From Gammaproteobacteria bacterium (GTDB lineage Bacteria; Pseudomonadota; Gammaproteobacteria; Pseudomonadales; Pseudomonadaceae), in the NCBI GenBank assembly GCA_903970465.1, contig CAJCIO010000062.1, forward strand, positions 1-38,141: a stretch of 38,141 nt of DNA. The letters run 5' to 3'. The notes under the pieces are model-generated. The model was not told the DNA's origin. It made no database searches and worked only from the letters and a program-made list of their open reading frames with translations. The translations under genes were made by a program, and so were the position numbers. Shown here in pieces: positions 32,183 through 38,141 of this stretch (the stretch's first letter is position 1; each line of letters opens with the position of its first letter).

Positions 32183-34591
32183 TCAATCCGGCAACTCATA
32201 GGCGATCACGTAGTCACCGCGATCCTGTGAGCCACGGCCGCCGCCGGCGGTGACCACCACGTACTGTTTACCCGTGGCCGGGTCGCGATAGCTGATCGGC
32301 GTGCCTTGGCTGCCGACCGGCAAGCGGCCCTTCCACAGCTCGCTGCCATTGCCGGTGTCGAAGGCGTGCAGGTAGTGGTCCTGGGTCGCGGCGATGAACA
32401 GCAGCCCGCCTTGGGTCGCCAGGGTGCCGCCCAGTGTCGGCATGCCGATCGGCATCGGCAGGTGCATCTTGATGCCCAGAGGACCTGTGTCCTGCACGGT
32501 GCCGATCGGCGCCTGCCAGGCGATCTGGCGGGTCTTCAAGTCGATGGCGGTAAGGGTGCCAAAGGGAGGCTTTTGGCAGGGGATGCCCAGCGGTGAAAGA
32601 AACCGGCGCTTGACGCTGATGGCGTAGGGGGTGCCATGCAATGCACGTGGCGGCTTCTGGCCTTTGACCTCTTCCCCCTGCGCCACGAGTTGGACCTCCA
32701 GGCCGACGCGCATGTCATTGACGAACAGGTACTGACGCGTCGGATCGATACTCAGGCCGCCCCAGTTCATGCCACCCAGCGAGCCCGGCAAGTTGAGCGT
32801 GGTCTGGGTGCCGGGTGGGGTGAACAGGCCGTCATAGCGCAGCGACTTGAACGCGATGCGGCACATCAACTGGTCGAAGGGTGTGATGCCCCACATATCC
32901 GCTTCGCTCAGGCGCTGGGTGCCGATCTGCGGCATACCCACCGATATCGGCTGGGTGGGCGAGTAGGTTTCGCCGGGAATGTCACCGGCCAGTACCGCTT
33001 GTTCGTCGACTTGGGTCAGGGGCTTGCCGGTCAGGCGGTCGAGCACGAACAGTTGCCCGGCCTTGGTGCCGAACACCAGCGCGGGGGTGCTGGTACCGTC
33101 GGCCTGGGGCAGGTCGATGAGGCTGGGCGGCATGGGCACGTCGAAGTCCCACAGGTCGTCGTGAACGGTCTGAAAGTGCCATTTTTCCACGCCGGTGGTG
33201 GCATCCAGCGCCAGCAGCGAAGCACCGAACTGGCGGTCTAGGGGATGGTGCTGCACGCCATAGAAGTCGATGGCCGCGCTGCCGACGGGCAGATAGACGG
33301 TGTTGGATGACGGGTCGTAGGACATCGGCGCCCAGACGTTGGGTGTCGAGCGGCTATAGGTCTGCCCTGGCGCGGGCAGTAAATGGACTTGCGGATTGCC
33401 GGGGTCGAAGGCCCAGCGCAACGCACCGGTCATCACGTCATAGCCGCGGATCACGCCGCCGGGCATGTCGGTGCTGGCGTTGTCGGCGACGCGACCGCCG
33501 ACCACCAGGGTGGTCCCGGCCAAGGTTGGCGCGGAGGTCAGCGAGTACTGATTGGATTCCACGCCTTTGGCGATCCCCGGCTTGAGATCGACTCGGCCGC
33601 CGCCGCCGAAATCCGCGCAGAACTCGCCAGTGTGGGCGTCCAGCGCGATCAGTTCTGCTTCGATGGTATTGAGCACGATGCGTTGACGGCACAGCGCGCC
33701 CACCTGCGGCAGGGGCAATGGCACCGCCGTGGCGCCCGCGACGCTGGGTTGCGACACCGGTTGATCGACATCGAAATAAGCCAGCCCGCGACAGCGCATC
33801 CAGGTTTTCTGCTGAGCGTTGATCTCGGTCTTCCATAGCTGCTTGCCGGTGCTGGCCTGCAAGGCAATGACATTGTTGTGCGGGGTGCAGATGAACAACT
33901 GCTGGCCGACCTGCAGCGGCGTTGTCTCGTCTTCGGCACCGTTGCCGGTGGGGCTGACGGGAATATCGCCGGTGTGGTAGGTCCAGGCCACTTGCAGGTG
34001 CTGCACGTTGTCGCTGTTGATCTGGTCCAGGGCGACGAAGCGCGACGCACCGGGGGTGTTGCCGTAGTGCTGCCAGTCAGTTGGTACGTGGCCGGCCGCC
34101 ACGGGAACGCGCGGTGCGGCCTGGCCTGTGGCGTTTACCTCGGCATGCGGGAAGAACATCCAGCCGGCCGCGCCCAGCGAGGCCAGGGTCAGAACAGTGG
34201 CGCTGGCGTAGGCCGGGGTTTTCAAGGGGGATCGACCCTGCAAGCGTCTGAGCCGCGGCAGGGTGAGCGCCACCGCTATCATCAATACGGTCAGCAGTTG
34301 CAGGCGCGACATCAGTGGCCAGAAAGCCAGCCCCACGTCCATGACTGCCCAGCACGCGGAGCCGATGTAGGCAACGCCGAACACCACCGCCCCCGAGGTT
34401 CGGGCGCGTGCAAGCTGCACGGCGGACAACAGCAGCACCACGCCGCAGAGGAGGAAATAGGCGCTGCCGTGCAACGCCAGCAATCGCACGCCGAACACTG
34501 TCATGAACAGCCCGGCAGCACCGATCAGCAGGCTCAGCAGCAGGAGCCACAGTCGCATTGGCAACGACAGCGGCGCGTTGGGAATTGGCAT
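32183..34591 (-). CDS. Membrane-bound PQQ-dependent dehydrogenase, glucose/quinate/shikimate family
   Basis: 802 residues, the normal family length. Five N-terminal membrane segments (about residues 12-145) are followed by a periplasmic eight-bladed propeller. Active-site landmarks match the family: ICTPHNNVIAL with the His that lies over PQQ, D482 in DLWDFDVP as the probable catalytic base, and TKAGQLFVLDR with the PQQ-contacting Lys. QDHYLHAFDTGNGSELWKGR is the conserved C-terminal region. It oxidises a polyol or sugar in the periplasm and reduces ubiquinone. The N-terminal membrane segments do not look like the classical Pseudomonas Gcd, so quinate/shikimate or another polyol is as likely as glucose. 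No ribosome site is visible before the ATG at 34591. Confidence 0.88.
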   Translation of the reverse strand: MPIPNAPLSLPMRLWLLLLSLLIGAAGLFMTVFGVRLLALHGSAYFLLCGVVLLLSAVQLARARTSGAVVFGVAYIGSACWAVMDVGLAFWPLMSRLQLLTVLMIAVALTLPRLRRLQGRSPLKTPAYASATVLTLASLGAAGWMFFPHAEVNATGQAAPRVPVAAGHVPTDWQHYGNTPGASRFVALDQINSDNVQHLQVAWTYHTGDIPVSPTGNGAEDETTPLQVGQQLFICTPHNNVIALQASTGKQLWKTEINAQQKTWMRCRGLAYFDVDQPVSQPSVAGATAVPLPLPQVGALCRQRIVLNTIEAELIALDAHTGEFCADFGGGGRVDLKPGIAKGVESNQYSLTSAPTLAGTTLVVGGRVADNASTDMPGGVIRGYDVMTGALRWAFDPGNPQVHLLPAPGQTYSRSTPNVWAPMSYDPSSNTVYLPVGSAAIDFYGVQHHPLDRQFGASLLALDATTGVEKWHFQTVHDDLWDFDVPMPPSLIDLPQADGTSTPALVFGTKAGQLFVLDRLTGKPLTQVDEQAVLAGDIPGETYSPTQPISVGMPQIGTQRLSEADMWGITPFDQLMCRIAFKSLRYDGLFTPPGTQTTLNLPGSLGGMNWGGLSIDPTRQYLFVNDMRVGLEVQLVAQGEEVKGQKPPRALHGTPYAISVKRRFLSPLGIPCQKPPFGTLTAIDLKTRQIAWQAPIGTVQDTGPLGIKMHLPMPIGMPTLGGTLATQGGLLFIAATQDHYLHAFDTGNGSELWKGRLPVGSQGTPISYRDPATGKQYVVVTAGGGRGSQDRGDYVIAYELPD

Positions 34592-34741
34592 GGGGAGGGT
34601 ATTTGGCCGAGTGATAGATCGTAGTCACATCGACCTTGGCCAGGGGGCTTGGGTTCCGCTGCTGGGTGTTGTGCCCTTGGGATTTTCGTTGATGCCACTG
34701 ACCTCTTCGCGGGCAGGTTGCATGAAACTCAAGCGATCATG

Positions 34742-35524
34742 TCAGCCAGCCGGTCGAAAGCGCAACAGCCGCGTGCCATCTTCCGGATCGACCAGGTAAT
34801 GCGCGTGCACGCCGAACGTCTGCAACAGCAACTCGGGCACGAGCACCTCCTCAGGTGCACCAAGGGCGATCAAGCGGCCTTTGTCGAGCACGGCCACGCG
34901 GTCGCAGGTGAGTGCCTGGTTCAGGTCGTGCAGGGCGATGACCGTGGTCACTGGCAGGCGCTGTACCAATCCCAGGATCGACAGTTGATGCTGGATGTCA
35001 AGGTGATTGGTGGGCTCGTCGAGCAGCAGGATCTGCGGCTGCTGGGCCATGGCGCGGCCAATCTGCGCCCGTTGCCGCTCGCCGCCGGACAAGCTGTGCC
35101 AGCGGCGCTTGCTCAGGTGGGTGAGGTCCACGGCCTGCAAGGCTTGCTCGACCTGCCGATCATCTTCCGCCGACCACGGTGCCAAGGCGCTGAGCCACGG
35201 CGTGCGGCCCAATTCCACTGCATCGCGCACGCTGATGGCATCGAGCGTTTCGCTGTGCTGCTCGACCACCGCGATGCGCTGGGCGATGTCGCGCCGCAGG
35301 TAGTCGGACAACGGCTGGCCGAACAGGCGCACTTCGCCGGCAGACGCGGCGAGGACACCGCACAGCAGTTTGATCAGGGTCGATTTGCCCGAGCCGTTGG
35401 GCCCGACCAGCGCCAAGGATTCCCCCGCGCGCACTTGCAGGTCGACACCCTCGAGGATAGTCGCGCCCTGGTGGCGCCAGCTCAGTTGCGTACAGGTCAG
35501 TACCGGTGCGTGTTGAATGCTCAT
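34742..35524 (-). CDS. ABC transporter ATP-binding protein, BtuD/FecE family
   Basis: 260 residues from the ATG at 35522-35524, overlapping the permease stop by 4 nt (ATGA). The longer open frame to 35896 only overlaps the permease gene in another frame. Walker A GPNGSGKS at 41-48, signature LSGGERQR, Walker B leading to DEPTNHLD, and switch His in VIALHDLNQAL. It belongs to the metal-chelate/vitamin B12 importer class. It is the third gene of a riboswitch-controlled operon (binding protein, permease, ATPase), so it most likely powers uptake of a corrinoid. Confidence 0.93.
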   Translation of the reverse strand: MSIQHAPVLTCTQLSWRHQGATILEGVDLQVRAGESLALVGPNGSGKSTLIKLLCGVLAASAGEVRLFGQPLSDYLRRDIAQRIAVVEQHSETLDAISVRDAVELGRTPWLSALAPWSAEDDRQVEQALQAVDLTHLSKRRWHSLSGGERQRAQIGRAMAQQPQILLLDEPTNHLDIQHQLSILGLVQRLPVTTVIALHDLNQALTCDRVAVLDKGRLIALGAPEEVLVPELLLQTFGVHAHYLVDPEDGTRLLRFRPAG

Positions 35525-36558
35525 GGGCGTCTGGCCTTGATCAGGATCAGCGCGAAGGCCGGCGCGCCGACCAGCGCGGTAATCACCCCGATGGGCAGCA
35601 CCTGGCCGCTGATCAGGGTGCGCGAGATGACATCGGCAGCAATCAGAAACACCGCCCCGGCCAAGGCGCTGGCCGGCAGCAGGCGTGCATGGCGCAGACC
35701 CACCAGCAAGCGCATGGCGTGGGGGATGACCAGGCCGACGAAACCGATGGAGCCAACCAGCGACACCAACACGGCGGTCATCAATGCGGTACTGCCGATC
35801 AGCACGTATTGCACCCGGCGCACGGGGACTCCCAACGCTGCCGCCGAGTCCCTGCCAAAGGTGAAGGCATCCAGCGCGCGCCGATGCCACAGGCACACCA
35901 GCAAGCCCAGCAGCACCACCGGCACCGCCAGCGTCACGGCGGGCCAGCGCACGCCGCTGAGGTTGCCCAGCAGCCAGAACATGATCCCGCGGGCCTGCTC
36001 GGCGTTGGCCGACTTGGTGATCAGGAAGGCCGTGAGGGCGTTGAACAGCTGCGAGCCGGCAATACCCGCGAGGATGATCTGCCCGCGGGCACCCGCCGCA
36101 TTACCAGCGCGGGCCAGTAACACCACCAGCACGAAGGCCAGTACCGCGCCGCTGAACGCACCCATCGACAAAGAGATAGCGCCGCCGCCGATGCCGATAA
36201 GCGCCACCAGCACTGCACCTGTCGAGGCCCCCGCGGAAATCCCCAGCAGATAGGGCTCGGCCAAGGCGTTGCGCAACAGTGCTTGCAGGACCACGCCGCA
36301 GGTCGCCAGACCCGCGCCGCAGGCCGCTGCCACCAGCGCGCGTGGCAGGCGGTAGTTCCAGATGATGCCTTGATCGATTGCATCCAGCGGATAATTGCCC
36401 AAGCCCAACTGGTTGGCCAATGTCTGCAACACCACGCTGGGCGCCAACGGCGTTTCACCGATCGCCACGCCCGCCAGCAGGGCCAGCGCCAACAGCGGCA
36501 GCACCCAGCTCAGGCGCAGCAGCAGTTGGCGTAATGCGACGGCGAGGCTGCGGGTCAT
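35521..36558 (-). CDS. ABC transporter permease, FecCD/BtuC family
   Basis: 345 residues with about ten membrane segments, as usual for BtuC/FecCD permeases. Family segments: YRLPRALVAAACGAGLA, the adjoining LQALLRNALAEPYLLGISAG, and GFVGLVIPHAMRLLVG-x-RH near residue 250, the ATPase contact. It overlaps the binding-protein stop by 4 nt and the ATPase start by 4 nt, so the three genes are translationally coupled. Without context it would be called an iron-siderophore permease; the cobalamin riboswitch upstream points to a corrinoid. Confidence 0.92.
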   Translation of the reverse strand: MTRSLAVALRQLLLRLSWVLPLLALALLAGVAIGETPLAPSVVLQTLANQLGLGNYPLDAIDQGIIWNYRLPRALVAAACGAGLATCGVVLQALLRNALAEPYLLGISAGASTGAVLVALIGIGGGAISLSMGAFSGAVLAFVLVVLLARAGNAAGARGQIILAGIAGSQLFNALTAFLITKSANAEQARGIMFWLLGNLSGVRWPAVTLAVPVVLLGLLVCLWHRRALDAFTFGRDSAAALGVPVRRVQYVLIGSTALMTAVLVSLVGSIGFVGLVIPHAMRLLVGLRHARLLPASALAGAVFLIAADVISRTLISGQVLPIGVITALVGAPAFALILIKARRP

Positions 36559-37580
36559 TTCGGCAGCTTGAAGTGGTCGATGGCATCGGCAAGGCCATCG
36601 ATGCCATCGAACATGCGCACTGTGGCTTCCATGGACTGCGCGTCGAGGATCACGATGCGACCGTGCTTGACTGCATCCATGTTGCGCGCCACAGGGTCGT
36701 TCTTGAGGAATTCGAGTTTCTTCAGGTAGTCATCCGCCGGGAAGCGGCGCCGGTCCATTCGCGCGATGACCAGCACCGTGGGGTTGGCCTTGGCGATGCT
36801 CTCCCAGCCGACGGTGGGCCATTCTTCATCCGACTGCACTACGTTGTGCAGCCCGAGAGTCTTGGCCATGAAGTCTGGCACGCCTTTGCGTCCGGCCATG
36901 TACGGATCGCTGGCCAGGTCCGGGCTGGAGAACCAGAACGCCACGCTGGCGTTGTTCAGCTGTTTGGCCGCGACCTTGGCCTGGGCCGCCGTCAGCCGTG
37001 CCGCCAGTTCGGCGTTGAGCTGAGTGCCGCGATCACTGACGTCGAAAATCGCCGCCAGTTGGCTGATGGTCTTGTACAGGGTGTCGACGCTGAACGGGCG
37101 CAAGCGCGTGCCGTCGGCGCCGACCAGATTGTCTTTGCCTTCGCAATCGGTGGGCATCACGTAGGCGGGGATGTGCAGGTCGTTGAACTGCTCGCGGGTG
37201 GCCACCGCGCCTTGCGGGCCGACCGACCATTCAAACTGCACGGCCACCAGGTCCGGGCGCTTGTTGATCACCGCCTCGAAGCTCGGTTGATTGTCGGCCA
37301 GGCGGGGCACCTTGGCGTCGATGCTCTGGTACGCCGGCAGTACCGGGTTGAACCACAGCGAAGTGCCAACCAGCCGCTCGCCCAGGCCCAGGGCATAGAG
37401 GATTTCGGTGGTCGACTGGCCGATGGTCACGGCTTTGCTCGGCGCCTGGACGAAGGTCAGCGGGGTGCCGCAGTTGTCTATCGTCAGCGGGTAATGGGTG
37501 GCCGCGGCAAACGCCGGACTGCAGGTGATCAGGCCGGCCAACAGGCCGTTCAACATAAGGGCTGGACGAATCAATGACAT
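36555..37580 (-). CDS. Periplasmic substrate-binding protein of the riboswitch-controlled importer (BtuF/FecB-like)
   Basis: 341 residues with a signal peptide (cleavage probably after AFA near residue 25). The two-lobe chelate-binding fold is recognisable: VTIGQSTTEILYALGLGERLVG, KRPDLVAVQ and ANPTVLVIARMDRRR. It is the first gene of the operon, 51 nt downstream of the riboswitch aptamer. Family homology alone would permit a siderophore or a corrinoid ligand; the B12 riboswitch makes cobalamin or cobinamide more likely. A Cys-containing insert (DCEGKDNLVGADGTRLRPF) around residues 140-160 is unusual and could shape the ligand pocket. Confidence 0.9.
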   Translation of the reverse strand: MSLIRPALMLNGLLAGLITCSPAFAAATHYPLTIDNCGTPLTFVQAPSKAVTIGQSTTEILYALGLGERLVGTSLWFNPVLPAYQSIDAKVPRLADNQPSFEAVINKRPDLVAVQFEWSVGPQGAVATREQFNDLHIPAYVMPTDCEGKDNLVGADGTRLRPFSVDTLYKTISQLAAIFDVSDRGTQLNAELAARLTAAQAKVAAKQLNNASVAFWFSSPDLASDPYMAGRKGVPDFMAKTLGLHNVVQSDEEWPTVGWESIAKANPTVLVIARMDRRRFPADDYLKKLEFLKNDPVARNMDAVKHGRIVILDAQSMEATVRMFDGIDGLADAIDHFKLPK

Positions 37581-37631
37581 GAAAAATGCTCGCTACGAAC
37601 TCCGGACACCCCGCCGGTGGGTACTCGATAC

Positions 37632-37809
37632 TGCGGCCGGCAGGTCTCCTGACTGGCGTGTCATGGCTGCATTCCAGCCTTCCCGGGAGGGCCCAGTGGC
37701 GGTACACGGAACGCGGCTCGACGCCTACAGTTGCGGGGGCAGTTCCGTTTCACGGCGGGTGGGCGCGTGACGGATTCCCTATTAATCCAGTGAAGGAACC
37801 GGCGGGCGG
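37632..37809 (-). ncRNA. Cobalamin riboswitch
   Basis: On the minus strand the conserved AdoCbl aptamer is plain: GGTTCC near the 5' end, TTAATAGGGAA, CTGCCCCCGCAACTGTA (37726-37742), the B12 box CCGCCACTGGGC (37691-37702), GGGAAGG and the closing GTCAGGAGACCTGCC (37639-37653). It lies in the leader of the binding-protein gene. A GC-rich segment CCCACCGGCGGGG between aptamer and start codon may form the expression platform. Expected effect: high intracellular cobalamin shuts the operon off. Confidence 0.95.
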
Positions 37810-37844
37810 TATGGTACGTGATTGTTTTTGCGGGAGGAAACGCT

Positions 37845-37872
37845 GTTCTACAGTACTCCAGCGCTGTGTCGA
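37845..37872 (-). promoter_or_regulatory. Candidate sigma-70 promoter of the cobalamin importer operon
   Basis: On the minus strand TCGACA (37867-37872) and TAGAAC (37845-37850) are spaced by 16 nt, about 35 nt before the riboswitch. The match to consensus is moderate. Confidence 0.4.
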
Positions 37873-37893
37873 GCGAATTGAAAGTCCAGGCAC

Positions 37894-37920
37894 AAAAAAA
37901 CCCCTCGAGAGGGGTTTTTT
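37894..37920. terminator. Bidirectional rho-independent terminator
   Basis: AAAAAACCCCTC and GAGGGGTTTTTT form a perfect hairpin with a poly-A/poly-T on either side, 15 nt after the stop of the partial symporter gene on the minus strand. It insulates the cobalamin importer operon from it. Confidence 0.9.
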
Positions 37921-37935
37921 GCACTACATCGTCAA

Positions 37936-38141
37936 TCAGCGTTGCGCTTGGGCCAACTCGGCAGCGTAATCGCCTTGGGCGGTCTTTTGAGGCTCTACCG
38001 GCCAGGCTTCTTTATCGATGTCCAGGTCCTGGAACTTGGCCGCATCGAATACCGGTTGCTTGATCCCGGCACGACGCTGCTCGTCATAGTCGCGCATCAC
38101 GCGCAGGCCGACTTTGAACAGCAGGAACAACGCGGTCAGGT
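37936..38141 (-). CDS. C-terminus of a probable alanine/glycine:cation symporter (AgcS family), partial
   Basis: Only the last 68 codons are in the window; the frame continues past the right edge. The visible part starts with the end of a hydrophobic segment (LTALFLLFKVGLRVM) and continues RDYDEQRRAGIKQPVFDAAK, then FQDLDIDKEAW. That pattern, a last membrane helix followed by DY-x-x-Q-x-x-x-G-x-x-PVFD and an acidic W-ending segment, is what I recall for AgcS/AlsT sodium:alanine symporters. The open frame beginning at 38130 uses a TTG that is internal. The assignment rests on a short tail and is moderate. Confidence 0.6.
   Translation of the reverse strand, partial: LTALFLLFKVGLRVMRDYDEQRRAGIKQPVFDAAKFQDLDIDKEAWPVEPQKTAQGDYAAELAQAQR

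Noticed and set aside
34649..36253. 534-residue open frame on the plus strand
   Set aside because: Antisense to the ATPase and permease genes, with no family resemblance.

Overview
The window reads as chromosomal DNA of a fluorescent or putida-group Pseudomonas. Base composition is high in G+C and coding density is high. The families present (an OprD porin, malate:quinone oxidoreductase, a DUF6555 protein, a PQQ-dependent membrane dehydrogenase, many LysR regulators) fit that genus, as do several copies of a pseudomonad REP element of the type GGGAGCAAGGCTTGCCCGCG. I see no rRNA, tRNA, CRISPR array, transposase or phage gene. It looks like an accessory catabolic stretch rather than a mobile island.

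Left end (1-5140): a minus-strand sugar-acid operon holds an XylX-like FAH-family protein, an IlvD/Edd-family dehydratase and a TIM-barrel isomerase cut by the window edge. A divergent LysR gene faces it. This fits non-phosphorylative (Weimberg-type) sugar-acid breakdown; the remaining genes lie outside. A small DUF6555 gene follows (5210-5458).

Centre (5581-20530): two catabolic operons point away from a pair of convergent LysR genes. The left, minus-strand operon encodes an OprD porin, a periplasmic binding protein with no permease of its own, a class II aldolase, a 2-hydroxyacid dehydrogenase and an alpha/beta hydrolase. The right, plus-strand operon encodes an argininosuccinate-lyase-like enzyme, a polar-amino-acid ABC importer (permease, ATPase, binding protein), two tandem NodB-fold deacetylase-like proteins and an MmgE/PrpD-family protein. 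An ArgH-like C-N lyase with an MmgE/PrpD protein and an amino-acid importer recalls degradation of iminodisuccinate or EDDS-like aminopolycarboxylates. It is the best candidate here for an undescribed pathway.

Middle right (21156-28616): malate:quinone oxidoreductase with an export-like N-terminus, a strong terminator and a REP pair; then FAD-dependent urate hydroxylase (HpxO) on the minus strand, divergent from an Lrp/AsnC regulator; then a YitT-family membrane protein, an aromatic amino acid aminotransferase and a Bcr/CflA-type exporter.

Right end (28716-38141): a sigma-54 activator with two PAS domains, a lipoprotein serine hydrolase of the class C beta-lactamase/NylB type, and a convergent membrane-bound PQQ dehydrogenase. 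Beyond these lies a binding protein-permease-ATPase operon led by a clear cobalamin riboswitch, so it most likely imports a corrinoid. A strong bidirectional terminator precedes the C-terminus of a probable alanine/glycine:cation symporter cut by the right edge.
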